NCBI GenBank assembly: GCA_018821435.1
Contig: JAHJME010000015.1
Span: 124,001-188,000 of the forward strand
Length of the DNA stretch: 64,000 bases
Direction of reading: 5' to 3'
Origin: Alphaproteobacteria bacterium
Lineage (GTDB): Bacteria > Pseudomonadota > Alphaproteobacteria > Caulobacterales > Caulobacteraceae
The position numbers and the translations under genes are program-made. This document shows positions 1 to 9,636 of the stretch, in pieces. Every line of letters starts with the position of its first letter. The first letter of the stretch is position 1. The notes under the pieces were generated by a model. It searched no databases, was not told the origin of the DNA, and was given only the letters and a program-made list of their open reading frames with translations.

Positions 1-78
1 CATATCCGCCGTCTCGAGATCGACGAACTGACCGTGGGCCGGCTGACCATCCGCAAGCCGGACGACCGCCGCCGCTAA
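1..78 (+). CDS. 3' end of an unidentified protein (partial)
   Basis: The first 25 codons of the window form an open frame ending in TAA at 76-78. The visible C-terminus is charged and ends in a run of Asp and Arg (KPDDRRR). It is too short to name the family. The stop overlaps the stop of the convergent nucleotidyltransferase gene (TAG at 77-75 on the minus strand), so the two genes are tail-to-tail with no terminator space. The frame is supported only by its openness and by this packing, which recurs between convergent genes in this window. Confidence 0.5.
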   Translation, partial: HIRRLEIDELTVGRLTIRKPDDRRR

Positions 79-644
79 TCGGCGATCACCTGGAGCTCGG
101 GCCAGCGGGCCTGCGCCCGCGCGGCGATCCGGTCGAAGTTCGGGCTGCGGCGGTTCGGATTGTAGCGCATCCGCATGGCGAACAGGTCGTCCAGGCCGAA
201 GGGCGCCTGGATCGTCAGGGCGTCGCCGGCGTCCAGCCGCACGGCCACCGCGAACACCGGGCTGACGAAACGGGTCAGCGCCTCCGCGCAGCTCGTCAGC
301 GGTGCGTACGGCTCACCGAAGTGACCTTCGAACCAGACGTGGACCCGGGCCTGGTTGCGGACTTCGACCATCTCGCGCAGCGGCGGCTCGAACGCCGCCG
401 CCACCCGCTGGATCACCGCGTCCTCGGCTTCGTAGGAGATGTCCGAGGCGTCGAAGTAGCCGACGTCATAGTCCTTGATCCCATAGTCCAGTGGCCGGCC
501 GGTCAGGTCGTTGAACACCCGCTGATAAACCGCGCCCGAGAACACCAACCAGTCCGGCGGATCGATCTCGCGCAGGGCGTTCAGCACCTGCATCAGCGGT
601 TCCGAGCGGCGAAGGATCGCCTCCAGGCGGGCTTCCGGGGTCAA
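75..644 (-). CDS. nucleotidyltransferase family protein (DUF925/COG3575 type)
   Basis: The product is about 189 residues and belongs by appearance to the bacterial nucleotidyltransferase-fold family. It has the typical opening helix, then WLVFSGAVYQRVFNDLTG, then a KDYDVGYFD metal-binding acidic motif, and near the C-terminus PFGLDDLFAMRMRYNPNR. The substrate is unknown. A longer frame runs upstream, but I chose the TTG at 644. That start gives the family's usual N-terminus (TPEARLEAIL), and the TTG overlaps the thiD stop as TTGA, a layout typical of translational coupling. It would be the last gene of a folP-thiD-nucleotidyltransferase operon. Confidence 0.8.
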   Translation of the reverse strand: MTPEARLEAILRRSEPLMQVLNALREIDPPDWLVFSGAVYQRVFNDLTGRPLDYGIKDYDVGYFDASDISYEAEDAVIQRVAAAFEPPLREMVEVRNQARVHVWFEGHFGEPYAPLTSCAEALTRFVSPVFAVAVRLDAGDALTIQAPFGLDDLFAMRMRYNPNRRSPNFDRIAARAQARWPELQVIAD

Positions 645-1441
645 ATCCGGCCTCGCAGCGTCCAGCCGTGATCCAGCGGCCCGTGACCGGCGCCCAGACC
701 CGGCGCGCGCAGCATCGCCTCGTGCACATAGTCCCACGCCCCCGCCACCGCGGCGGTCAGCGGCAGGCCTTGCGCCAGGCCCGTGGCGCAGGCCGAGGCC
801 AGGGTGCAGCCGGTGCCGTGCGTATGGCGGCTGTCGATCCGCTCGCCCTCGAAGGCGGTCTCGCCGTCCGGCGTCATCAGCAGGTCGACCACGCGCTCGC
901 CCGCCACATGCCCGCCCTTCATCAGCACGGCCTTGGCCCCCATCGCCAGCAGGGCCTGGCCCGCCCGGCGCAGGTCGTCCGTGGTCTCGACGTCGAGCCC
1001 GGTCAGGGCCGCGGCCTCCGGCGCGTTGGGGGTCAGCAGCGCCGCGCGCGGGATCAGCCGCTCCCGCACCGCCGCCACGGCCTCCGCCGCCAGCAGCGAC
1101 GCGCCGCCCTTGGCCACCATGACCGGGTCGACCACCGCCGGGATGGGCCATTCGTCCAGTAACCGCGCCACCAGCTCGACCGTCGCCGCGTCGCCCAGCA
1201 TGCCGGTCTTGATCACGTCGGCGCCAATGTCGGACAGCACGGCGCGCGCCTGGGCCTCGATCACCTCCAGCGGGATGGGATGAACGCCGGTGACGCCAAG
1301 CGTGTTCTGCACGGTCACCGCCGTGATCGCCGTGGCCGCATAGCCGCCCAGCGCCGTCACCGTTTTGATGTCGGCCTGGACGCCCGCCCCGCCCCCACTG
1401 TCGGATCCGGCGATGATCAGGACTCGGCCCAAGGTCTGCAT
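641..1441 (-). CDS. thiD: hydroxymethylpyrimidine/phosphomethylpyrimidine kinase ThiD
   Basis: This cytoplasmic ribokinase-fold enzyme phosphorylates HMP and HMP-P to HMP-PP for thiamine synthesis. The 266 residues match the family length. The N-terminal GSDSGGGAGVQADIKT motif (residues 12-27) binds substrate, VDPVMVAKGG lies mid-protein, and the THGTGCTLASA motif near the C-terminus carries the anion hole and catalytic region. It lies 30 bases after folP on the same strand and overlaps the start of the nucleotidyltransferase gene, so the three are probably cotranscribed. I see no TPP riboswitch upstream; the gap to folP is too short for one. Confidence 0.95.
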   Translation of the reverse strand: MQTLGRVLIIAGSDSGGGAGVQADIKTVTALGGYAATAITAVTVQNTLGVTGVHPIPLEVIEAQARAVLSDIGADVIKTGMLGDAATVELVARLLDEWPIPAVVDPVMVAKGGASLLAAEAVAAVRERLIPRAALLTPNAPEAAALTGLDVETTDDLRRAGQALLAMGAKAVLMKGGHVAGERVVDLLMTPDGETAFEGERIDSRHTHGTGCTLASACATGLAQGLPLTAAVAGAWDYVHEAMLRAPGLGAGHGPLDHGWTLRGRI

Positions 1442-1471
1442 CAGACCAGTTACTGGGTTAGCCCAGGCAAT

Positions 1472-2326
1472 TCATCGAGATTTGTGAACGATCCCCAGGT
1501 GACCGGCCTGAGCGATCGCGGCCTGGACTGTGAGCGCCTGCACCGTCTCGCGTACATCGTGGACGCGCACGGCCGCCACGCCTGCTGACGCGCCGGCCAG
1601 GGCCGCGGCGATCGAGCCGCCCAGCCGCTGGTCGGCCCCGGCCCCGCCGTCCAGGGCGCCGATAAACGCCTTGCGACTGGCGCCCAGCAGCACCGGAAAG
1701 CCCAGCGCGACGATCCGGTCCAGGCCGGCCAGCAGGGGCAGGTTGTGGCGGGTCATGTGCTTGCCGAAGCCGACGCCCGGATCCAGCCAGATCCGGTCGC
1801 GGGCCACGCCCGCCGCCATCGCCGCCTCCGCGCGGTCGGCCAGGAACGCCGCCACCTCGCCGCCCACGTCGTCGTAATGCGGCTCGGCCTGCATAGTGCG
1901 GGGCTCGCCCTTCATGTGCATCAGCACGACGTCGCAGCCCAACTCGGCGGCCACCGCCAGGCTGTCCGGGGCATGGCGCAGCGCCGTCACGTCGTTCCAG
2001 ATCGTGGCCCCCGCCGCCATCGCCGCCCGCGCGACCTCCGGCTTCATGGTGTCGACCGAAACCGGGACCGCGCTCTCGGCCCGGATCGCGGCGATCAGCG
2101 GGACGAGGCGTTCGATCTCCACCCCGGCCGACACCGGGTCGGCGCCCGGCCGGGTGGATTCCGCACCCAGGTCCAGGATGTCCGCCCCCTCGGCGATCAG
2201 CCGTCGGGCATGATCCAGCGCCGCCTCGGGCGCCAGGAACCGGCCGCCGTCGGAGAAGCTGTCGGGCGTCGCGTTGACGATGCCCATGACGCTTGGACGC
2301 GCGATGTTCGGTGCTCGGGAATTCAT
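1472..2326 (-). CDS. folP: dihydropteroate synthase FolP
   Basis: This enzyme condenses p-aminobenzoate with dihydropterin pyrophosphate in folate synthesis and is the sulfonamide target. The 284-residue TIM barrel shows MGIVNATPDSFSDGG (residues 14-28, the pterin and pyrophosphate loops) and DLGAESTRPGA (52-62). I use the ATG at 2326 because it gives the usual short lead before the first motif; a frame open further upstream adds 21 unlikely residues. The gene follows ftsH, the common proteobacterial order, but a hairpin terminator lies between them, so at least part of its transcription may start locally. Confidence 0.95.
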   Translation of the reverse strand: MNSRAPNIARPSVMGIVNATPDSFSDGGRFLAPEAALDHARRLIAEGADILDLGAESTRPGADPVSAGVEIERLVPLIAAIRAESAVPVSVDTMKPEVARAAMAAGATIWNDVTALRHAPDSLAVAAELGCDVVLMHMKGEPRTMQAEPHYDDVGGEVAAFLADRAEAAMAAGVARDRIWLDPGVGFGKHMTRHNLPLLAGLDRIVALGFPVLLGASRKAFIGALDGGAGADQRLGGSIAAALAGASAGVAAVRVHDVRETVQALTVQAAIAQAGHLGIVHKSR

Positions 2327-2390
2327 GGGGCCGCGCCAGTCATACTGCGGGGCCTGCCGCGACAGGAAGCCGCCAGACGCCGACGGCAAA

Positions 2391-2423
2391 GAAAAGGGCG
2401 GCTGCCTCGCGACAACCGCCCTT
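2391..2423 (-). terminator. intrinsic terminator after ftsH
   Basis: Minus-strand hairpin with 11-bp arms (AAGGGCGGTTG pairing with CAGCCGCCCTT, one G-U) and an 8-base loop, followed by TTTTC. It sits 23 bases past the ftsH stop and would limit read-through into folP. Confidence 0.7.
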
Positions 2424-2446
2424 GGTCTTTGCTCTGGCCTTGAGCC

Positions 2447-4333
<1,887 letters not shown>

Positions 4334-4448
4334 ATGATGACCGTTCCCAGGAAAGCGGCGTACCAGATCAATAGATAGGACGCCGACCGGTGAGAGACCA
4401 TTTAACGGCGATCCCTTGCGACGGAAAACCGCGCCTAGATCGTATACG

Positions 4449-4480
4449 CAAAAAGGGCCGCGCCGGTGGCGCAGCCCTTC
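4449..4480 (-). terminator. intrinsic terminator after rpsU
   Basis: Minus-strand 12-bp stem (AAGGGCTGCGCC with GGCGCGGCCCTT, one G-U pair), 3-base loop and a run of T on the 3' side. It lies 41 bases past the rpsU stop and separates it from ftsH. Confidence 0.85.
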
Positions 4481-4521
4481 AAATAAGCATCATTCGTGCC
4501 AGGTTTTAGGCCTGACCGAAT

Positions 4522-4755
4522 TTAGCGCGTCGGCTTCTTCGGGGCCGCGATCAGGCCTTCGCGCTGGGCGCGCTTGCGGGCCAGCTTGCGGGCGCGTCGG
4601 ACGGCTTCAGCCTTCTGGCGAGCGCGCTTTTCCGACGGCTTTTCATAGTGGACGTGGCGCTTCATCTCGCGGAACGAGCCTTCGCGCTGCATCTTCTTCT
4701 TCAGCGCCTTGAGGGCCTGGTCGACGTTGTTGTCGCGGACGAAAATCTGAACCAG
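4522..4755 (-). CDS. rpsU: 30S ribosomal protein bS21, apparent CTG start
   Basis: The frame encodes a 77-residue bS21: (M)[18 protein letters not shown], then the basic [17 protein letters not shown] and [15 protein letters not shown] segments. bS21 binds the 30S platform and aids initiation. Alphaproteobacterial bS21 starts MVQ..., and here the codon before GTT-CAG-ATT is CTG at 4755-4753. No in-frame ATG, GTG or TTG lies nearby; the first in-frame ATG would remove about 21 conserved residues. A perfect AGGAG (4768-4764) stands 8 bases upstream of the CTG. A strong terminator follows. Length and C-terminus look intact, so a real gene with a rare start codon is the simplest reading. Confidence 0.93.
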   Translation of the reverse strand: MVQIFVRDNNVDQALKALKKKMQREGSFREMKRHVHYEKPSEKRARQKAEAVRRARKLARKRAQREGLIAAPKKPTR

Positions 4756-4763
4756 AGCGAACT

Positions 4764-4768
4764 CTCCT
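4764..4768 (-). promoter_or_regulatory. Shine-Dalgarno AGGAG that fixes the rpsU CTG start
   Basis: AGGAG on the minus strand, 8 bases from the CTG at 4755. It is well spaced for that codon and for no standard start codon, so it decides the rpsU start. Confidence 0.75.
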
Positions 4769-4914
4769 GCGTAACGCTAGCCGCCCGCCTCGACCGGCAA
4801 AAGGCGGCGAGCGTGCAAAAATGGATCGCCCGAAGGCGTGACCCTTCGGGTTTGAGCGCGGGCAATTAGCAGAACGAACGTGCGATGTCCACGCGTTCGC
4901 CCTAGAAAGCAACC

Positions 4915-5574
4915 ATGACCACCGCCGCGCAGATTTGGGCCGAAACCACCGAGCAGGCGCTGCTGGACGAGGCCCTCAAACTGGCCCCCGTCCACGGCTG
5001 GACCGGCCGCACGGCCGCGCTGGCGGGCAAGGCGCTGGGCCTGTCGGCGGGCGAGACCGAGCTGCTGATCCCACACGGTCCGACCGATCTGGCCGCCCTG
5101 CTGTCGCGCCGCCATGACGCGCGGGCCCTGGGGGCTCTGGCCGACGTCCATGCCTCGAACCTGAAGATCCGCGAGCGCATCCGCCGCGCGGTTGAGGCGC
5201 GCCTGGACGCCTCGGCCTCGGACGAACCGGCGTTGCGCCGCTGGGTCGGCTTCCTGGCGCTGCCCCAAAACCTGGCGCTGGCCGGACGCCTGACCTGGGA
5301 GAGCGCCGACCATCTGTGGCGCTGGGCGGGCGACACCGCCACCGACGAGAACCACTACACCAAGCGCACCCTGCTGGCGGGCATCCTCTCGGGCGCCATG
5401 GCCGTGCGGATGACCTCCGGCCGCAAGGAGGCGCTCGACTTCGTCGACCGGCGCATCGAGAACGTCATGGCCTTCGAGAAATGGAAGGCCACCACGACCT
5501 TCCGGCCCAGCCAGTGGCTGAACGACGTCGCCACGCGTCTGGGCAAGGCGCGATACGGGGCTTCCGCCGACTGA
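4915..5574 (+). CDS. COQ9 family protein (ubiquinone biosynthesis)
   Basis: The 219-residue protein resembles the alphaproteobacterial/mitochondrial COQ9 family, TetR-like-fold lipid-binding proteins that assist ubiquinone synthesis, in mitochondria with the COQ7 hydroxylase. It shows the N-terminal helix pair with HGWTGRTAALAGKALGLS, the central KIRERIRRAVEARL helix, then LTWESADHLWRWAGD and NHYTKRTLLAGI, which are family hallmarks. It is transcribed away from rpsU with about 160 bases between. A hairpin (8-bp arms CCCGAAGG/CCTTCGGG at 4829-4850) lies in that divergent region and may belong to the rpsU leader. Confidence 0.88.
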   Translation: MTTAAQIWAETTEQALLDEALKLAPVHGWTGRTAALAGKALGLSAGETELLIPHGPTDLAALLSRRHDARALGALADVHASNLKIRERIRRAVEARLDASASDEPALRRWVGFLALPQNLALAGRLTWESADHLWRWAGDTATDENHYTKRTLLAGILSGAMAVRMTSGRKEALDFVDRRIENVMAFEKWKATTTFRPSQWLNDVATRLGKARYGASAD

Positions 5575-5604
5575 ACTCCCCCCTTCATTAGGTGGGAAGA
5601 ATCC

Positions 5605-6684
5605 TCAGAGCGCCTTCAGCTTGTTCACGTGGCCCATCTTGCGACCGGGCTTGGCGTCGCGCTTGCCGTAGAGGTGGAGGCGGCTCTCCGGCTCCTGGGC
5701 CAGCTTGCTCCACGCGTCGGCCTCGTCGCCCAGCAGGTTCAGCATCTCGACCCGCGCATGCGGCGTGGTGGGACCCAGGGGCCAGCCGGCGACGGCGCGG
5801 ATGTGCTGCTCGAACTGGTCCACGGCACAGCCGTCCTCAGTCCAGTGGCCGGTGTTGTGGACGCGGGGCGCGATCTCGTTGACCAGCAGGGTCCCGTCCT
5901 TCAGCTCGAACAGCTCGATGCCGACGACGCCCACATAGTTCAGGCCTTTCAGCACGCGCGCGGCGATCTTCTCGGCCTGGAAGGCGAGGTCCGGGCTCAC
6001 GTGGGCGGGCGCCAGACTGCGGCGAAGGATGCCGCCCTCGTGGTGGTTCTCGGACAGGGGGTAGATGGCGGTCGCGCCGTCGCGACCCCGCGCGGCGATG
6101 ATCGACAGTTCGCGCACGAAATCGGCCGGCGCCTCCAGGATCACCGGGACTCCGCCCAGCTCGGCGAAGATCGTGGCCGCGTCGGGAGCATGCTCCACCC
6201 AGCGCTGGCCCTTGCCGTCGTAACCGTCGCGGCGGGTCTTCATCAGGACGGGCGCACCCATCGCGATGACGCCGGCCACCGCCTCCTCCGGCGTGTCGGC
6301 CGAGGCGAAGGCCACGGTGGGCGCGCCGCTGGCGTTCAGGAACTGCTTCTCGGCGATCCGATCCTGGGCGACGGCCAGGGCCTCGGGGCCAGGCGCGACC
6401 TCGACGCCGAGCGACTGCAGCTTCAGCACCGAGGCGGCGGGCACATTCTCGAATTCGAAGGTCACCACCTGGGCGACGGCGGCCAGCGCCTCCAGCGCGG
6501 CGGGATCGTCATAGGCGCCGACGATGGTGTGGGCGGCCACCCGGCCGGCGGGACTGTCGGCGTCGCGCTCCAACACGGCCACGTCGAAGCCCAGCCGCGC
6601 GGCGGCCAGCGCCAGCATGCGGCCGAGTTGCCCACCCCCCAGGATGCCGAGGGTGGAGCCGGGCGGGAGCGGAAGCTCGGGCAT
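5605..6684 (-). CDS. purK: N5-carboxyaminoimidazole ribonucleotide synthase PurK
   Basis: PurK uses ATP and bicarbonate to make N5-CAIR from AIR in purine synthesis. The 359-residue ATP-grasp protein begins with the Rossmann-like LGILGGGQLGRML loop (residues 9-20). It has VTFEFENVP and the ATP-grasp core with KTRRDGYDGKGQ, and the metal region NEIAPRVHNTGHWTEDGC. It follows purE by 12 bases on the same strand, the usual purEK operon. Confidence 0.97.
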   Translation of the reverse strand: MPELPLPPGSTLGILGGGQLGRMLALAAARLGFDVAVLERDADSPAGRVAAHTIVGAYDDPAALEALAAVAQVVTFEFENVPAASVLKLQSLGVEVAPGPEALAVAQDRIAEKQFLNASGAPTVAFASADTPEEAVAGVIAMGAPVLMKTRRDGYDGKGQRWVEHAPDAATIFAELGGVPVILEAPADFVRELSIIAARGRDGATAIYPLSENHHEGGILRRSLAPAHVSPDLAFQAEKIAARVLKGLNYVGVVGIELFELKDGTLLVNEIAPRVHNTGHWTEDGCAVDQFEQHIRAVAGWPLGPTTPHARVEMLNLLGDEADAWSKLAQEPESRLHLYGKRDAKPGRKMGHVNKLKAL

Positions 6685-6696
6685 TTGTCTCGATCT

Positions 6697-7176
6697 CTAC
6701 TCGACCGCCTCGGACACGCTGGCGGTCTGGTTCGCAGCGAAGTCGGCGATGCGCTGCGCCACGCCGTCGTCCGACAGCGCCAGGATGCGCGCCGCCATCA
6801 GGCCCGCGTTCTTCGCGCCCGCTTCCCCGATGGCGAGGGTGCCCACGGGGATGCCGCCGGGCATCTGGACGATGGAGAGCAGGCTGTCCATGCCCTTCAG
6901 CGCCTTGGATTCGATCGGCACGCCCAGCACCGGCAGGTCGGTGAGCGAGGCGGTCATGCCGGGCAGGTGCGCGGCGCCCCCGGCCCCGGCGATGATCACC
7001 TTGAAGCCCGCAGCCTTGGCGCCCTTGGCGAAGGCGTACATCCGCTCGGGCGTGCGGTGGGCCGAGACCACCTTGGCCTCATAGGCGACACCCAGCCCGT
7101 CCAGCATGTCGGCGGCGTGACGCAGCACGGGCCAGTCGGACCGGCTGCCCATGATGATGGCGACGGGCGCACTCAT
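6697..7176 (-). CDS. purE: N5-carboxyaminoimidazole ribonucleotide mutase PurE
   Basis: PurE moves the carboxyl group of N5-CAIR to give CAIR, the step after PurK. The 159-residue protein has the class I signature: [12 protein letters not shown] at the N-terminus, [10 protein letters not shown] holding the catalytic His, [15 protein letters not shown], and [15 protein letters not shown]. The octameric class I form is expected. First gene of purE-purK; its upstream region is shared with the divergent diguanylate cyclase gene. Confidence 0.97.
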   Translation of the reverse strand: MSAPVAIIMGSRSDWPVLRHAADMLDGLGVAYEAKVVSAHRTPERMYAFAKGAKAAGFKVIIAGAGGAAHLPGMTASLTDLPVLGVPIESKALKGMDSLLSIVQMPGGIPVGTLAIGEAGAKNAGLMAARILALSDDGVAQRIADFAANQTASVSEAVE

Positions 7177-7251
7177 AATGTGTGGAAGTCCTACTGCAGT
7201 CCCCGAAAGGCGGCGGAGTATAGGCGCCGCCTTTGCGCATACAACCGAGCG

Positions 7252-7295
7252 CGGTTAGATTCCCTTAACCGTGGTGAAGTCGAATGACGTTAACC
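7252..7295. promoter_or_regulatory. cluster of GGTTA/TTAACC sites, possible CtrA-type elements
   Basis: Between purE and the diguanylate cyclase gene, CGGTTA (7252-7257) and TAACCG (7266-7271) form a perfect inverted repeat, and a second TTAACC lies at 7290-7295, close to the likely start codon. CtrA binds TTAA-N7-TTAA(C) in Caulobacterales. Here the half-site spacing is off by about one base, so binding is only a possibility. Confidence 0.3.
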
Positions 7296-7303
7296 ATTCG
7301 GGG

Positions 7304-8020
7304 ATGGCGATGAAGATCGGCGGCGCACGTAGCGAACCCATTGCGGCGGACCGCCGCCGCGTCGTCGCGCCTGGCGTGGCGGCGACCTCCACCGCCGCCC
7401 AGCCCGTCGACAGCGCCACCTTCCTGGGCATCTCCCGGAGCGAGATGACGCCGGCCGTCCAGGCCGCGATCCGCACGCTGCTGGGCGAACTGGACGAGCT
7501 GAAGTCCGAGGTGAATCTCCTGAAGGCCCGCCTGGACGAGGCCGAGGGCCTGGCCGACCGCGACGCCCTGACCCCGCTGCTGAACCGCCGCGCCTTCGTG
7601 CGCGAGCTGAGCCGCGCCCGCACCGCCGCTCAGCGGTACGGCTTCCCGCTGAGCCTGGTCTATTTCGACCTCGACGGCTTCAAGGGCCTGAACGATCGCC
7701 TGGGCCACGCGGCCGGCGACGCGGCGCTGCAGGCCGTGGCGGAGCGACTGTCCGCCAATGTCCGCGACAGCGACGTGGTGGGCCGGATGGGCGGGGACGA
7801 GTTCGCCGTGGTGCTGGTCCAGGCCGACCAGGCGACCGCCGAGGCCAAGGCCGCGACCCTGGCCCAGGCCATCGAGCACGACATCGGCGGCGACGAGGGC
7901 GCGCGCCTGAGGGTCAGCTATGGCGTGCGCGAGATCAATTCGGACGTCGAGCCCGAGGCGCTGATCGCCGAGGCCGACGCGGCGATGTTCGAAGCCAAGC
8001 GGCTCCGCAAGGCCGGATAG
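7304..8020 (+). CDS. diguanylate cyclase (GGDEF domain)
   Basis: About 238 residues: an unstructured N-terminus, a short coiled-coil (about 50-80), then a GGDEF domain. The active-site motif is intact (GRMGGDEFAVVL). A product-inhibition I-site RDSD stands exactly five residues before GGDEF, so an active, feedback-controlled cyclic-di-GMP synthase is likely. There is no membrane or obvious sensory domain; control may come through the coiled-coil by dimerisation. The frame is open from a GTG at 7271, but I prefer the ATG at 7304 (next in-frame ATG 7310), which gives MAMKIGGAR. The gene ends 1 base before the convergent DUF465 gene's stop codon. Confidence 0.85.
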   Translation: MAMKIGGARSEPIAADRRRVVAPGVAATSTAAQPVDSATFLGISRSEMTPAVQAAIRTLLGELDELKSEVNLLKARLDEAEGLADRDALTPLLNRRAFVRELSRARTAAQRYGFPLSLVYFDLDGFKGLNDRLGHAAGDAALQAVAERLSANVRDSDVVGRMGGDEFAVVLVQADQATAEAKAATLAQAIEHDIGGDEGARLRVSYGVREINSDVEPEALIAEADAAMFEAKRLRKAG

Positions 8021-8021
8021 T

Positions 8022-8237
8022 TCAGGCGATGATGTCGGGGTTGAGCAGATCCTCGACCCGCGCCACTTCGTCCTTCAGCGCCAGCTTCTTGCGCTTCAGG
8101 CGACCGATGATGATCAGGTCGGGCACGGTGGTGTTGCTGAGCGCCTGGATGGCGGCGTCCAGATCGGCGTGATCCTGGCGCAGGTCGGTCAGCCGGGCCT
8201 CCAGGGCGTCGTCCGAGAAATTGCTGTAGTCGATCAT
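8022..8237 (-). CDS. DUF465 (YdcH-like) small coiled-coil protein
   Basis: A 71-residue protein that is nearly all helix, with an acidic N-terminal half and the basic IGRLKRKKLALKDEVARVE stretch typical of DUF465/YdcH proteins. The family function is not known. A second, shorter DUF465-like protein is encoded at 9420-9593. The gene is 15 bases downstream of the TIGR02444 gene on the same strand and probably cotranscribed with it and ubiX. Confidence 0.8.
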   Translation of the reverse strand: MIDYSNFSDDALEARLTDLRQDHADLDAAIQALSNTTVPDLIIIGRLKRKKLALKDEVARVEDLLNPDIIA

Positions 8238-8252
8238 CCGCCCCCGGCGCCC

Positions 8253-8696
8253 CTACCCTAACGCGGCGGCCAGTTCAGCCAGGGCGCCTGCGGGCGCGGG
8301 CTTTTCCCACGCCTTCGCCGCGGCTTCCAGAGCCTCCAGCGCATGCGCGCCGCCCCGACCCTGCGACATGCCGTCCAAGGTCTCCAGCAGCAGGCGCTCG
8401 GCGGCCAGTTCCAGCCCCTTCACGTCCTCGCGCAGCGCCAGCCGCGCCACGTCGTCCACCGGTGGCTGCGGCGCCTTGAGCGCGCGCCGCACCTCGCGAA
8501 TCGGGACCAGGGCCGTACGCTCCCAGGCCCGCGTCGCCTCGGCCGCCCGCGCCAGCAGTTCAGCGTCCTTGACCTCGGCGCGGACCGCCCAGAGCAGCAG
8601 CGAGGTGTTCTGGCCGTGGACATCCTGCAGCGTCAGGCACGCTTCCGGCACGCCCGGCCGGCCGTACGCCTCCAGCACCCAATCCCAGATCGCCAT
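8253..8696 (-). CDS. TIGR02444 family protein (DUF2390)
   Basis: A 147-residue helical protein with the family pattern: an N-terminal WDWVLEAYGRPGVPEACLTLQD segment, then NTSLLLWAVRA, and a mid-region WERTALVPIREVRRALK. The function is unknown in this family. It lies 2 bases downstream of ubiX and upstream of DUF465 on the minus strand. Identification rests on the motif pattern and length, not on any catalytic residues. Confidence 0.8.
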   Translation of the reverse strand: MAIWDWVLEAYGRPGVPEACLTLQDVHGQNTSLLLWAVRAEVKDAELLARAAEATRAWERTALVPIREVRRALKAPQPPVDDVARLALREDVKGLELAAERLLLETLDGMSQGRGGAHALEALEAAAKAWEKPAPAGALAELAAALG

Positions 8697-8698
8697 GC

Positions 8699-9298
8699 TC
8701 AGCCCTCACCCCTGATCGGCGAGATGTCCTCGCCCCATCGCTTCACCGGCTTCCAGTCCAGGCCGAAGAGGTCCAGCGCCCGGCCCACGGACTGATCGAC
8801 CATCTCCTCAAGGCTGTTCGGCTTGGCGTAGAACGCCGGCAGCGGCGGGGCGATCACCGCACCCATCTCGGCCAGCCGGACCATGGTCCGCAGATGGCCC
8901 AGGTGCAGCGGCGTCTCGCGCACCATCAGCACCAGCGGCCGACGCTCCTTCAGGGTGACGTCGGCGGCGCGGGTCAGCAGCGACGAGGTCACGCCCGTGG
9001 CGATCTCGCTCATGCTGCGTACGGAACAGGGGGCGACGATCATGCCCAGCGTCTGGAACGAGCCCGACGAGATGGCGGCGCCCACGTCGCCCGCCTTATG
9101 GACCACATCGGCCCGGGCGTGGACGTCGGCGGGGGACAGATCGGTCTCCTGCGCCAGGGTCAGGGCCGAGGAGCGACTCATCACCAGGTGGCTTTCGACG
9201 CCCAGGTCGCGGCACGCGTCCAACGCGCGCAGGCCGTAGGCGACGCCGGAAGCGCCCGAAATGCCGACGATCAGCCGTGGCTTGTCGGTCTTGGCCAT
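8699..9298 (-). CDS. ubiX: UbiX flavin prenyltransferase
   Basis: UbiX attaches a dimethylallyl group to FMN to make prenyl-FMN, the cofactor of UbiD-type decarboxylases, used in ubiquinone synthesis. The 199-residue flavoprotein shows the N-terminal FMN motif IVGISGASGVAYGLR, VAPCSVRSMSEIATG in the middle, RERRPLVLMVRETPLH-like sequence, and the C-terminal PPLPAFYAKPNSLEEMVD. I start at ATG 9298 (MAKTDKPRL), six residues inside the open frame. No ubiD is visible in the window. It leads a probable ubiX-TIGR02444-DUF465 operon. Confidence 0.93.
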   Translation of the reverse strand: MAKTDKPRLIVGISGASGVAYGLRALDACRDLGVESHLVMSRSSALTLAQETDLSPADVHARADVVHKAGDVGAAISSGSFQTLGMIVAPCSVRSMSEIATGVTSSLLTRAADVTLKERRPLVLMVRETPLHLGHLRTMVRLAEMGAVIAPPLPAFYAKPNSLEEMVDQSVGRALDLFGLDWKPVKRWGEDISPIRGEG

Positions 9299-9419
9299 GC
9301 GCGCCCCCCCAAACACGATCCGGTTCCAGCGGGACCGTTCGCAAACATATGTGATCTGACAGCGGGCGGAAGCGGGTGTTCACTCCCAGGCTGTCCAACA
9401 GCTCAGGAGGTCCTCCGCC

Positions 9420-9593
9420 ATGGCGCTAGATGCCCGGATCCGTGAACTCGGGTCCCGTCACCAGTCCCTGGAACAAGCAATTCAGGACGAAATGCGCAGG
9501 CCATCGGCCGACGACATCCGGCTCAAGGAGCTGAAGCGACAGAAGCTCCGGCTGAAGGAAGAGATCGAAACCCTTCGCGGACGGCTCCACTAA
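9420..9593 (+). CDS. small DUF465-like protein (57 residues)
   Basis: ATG at 9420, preceded by a strong AGGAGG (9405-9410) 9 bases upstream, opens a 57-codon frame. The product is a short helical protein: an N-terminal RIRELGSRHQSLEQAI helix and a basic RLKELKRQKLRLKEEIETLR helix, the DUF465/YdcH pattern. The function is unknown. It lies divergent from ubiX and is followed by a perfect hairpin (9601-9630) before the convergent trcR gene. Confidence 0.82.
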   Translation: MALDARIRELGSRHQSLEQAIQDEMRRPSADDIRLKELKRQKLRLKEEIETLRGRLH

Positions 9594-9600
9594 CCTCGTC

Positions 9601-9630
9601 TTTTCCCTCCCCTTTTATGGGGAGGGAAAA
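9601..9630. repeat. inverted-repeat element between convergent genes (element 1)
   Basis: Perfect 12-bp arms TTTTCCCTCCCC and GGGGAGGGAAAA around TTTTAT. It stands between the stops of the small DUF465-like gene and trcR and could end transcription from both sides, although no long U-run lies beyond the stem. It is the simplest of five C/G-run elements in the window. Confidence 0.7.
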
Positions 9631-9636
9631 CCAAGC

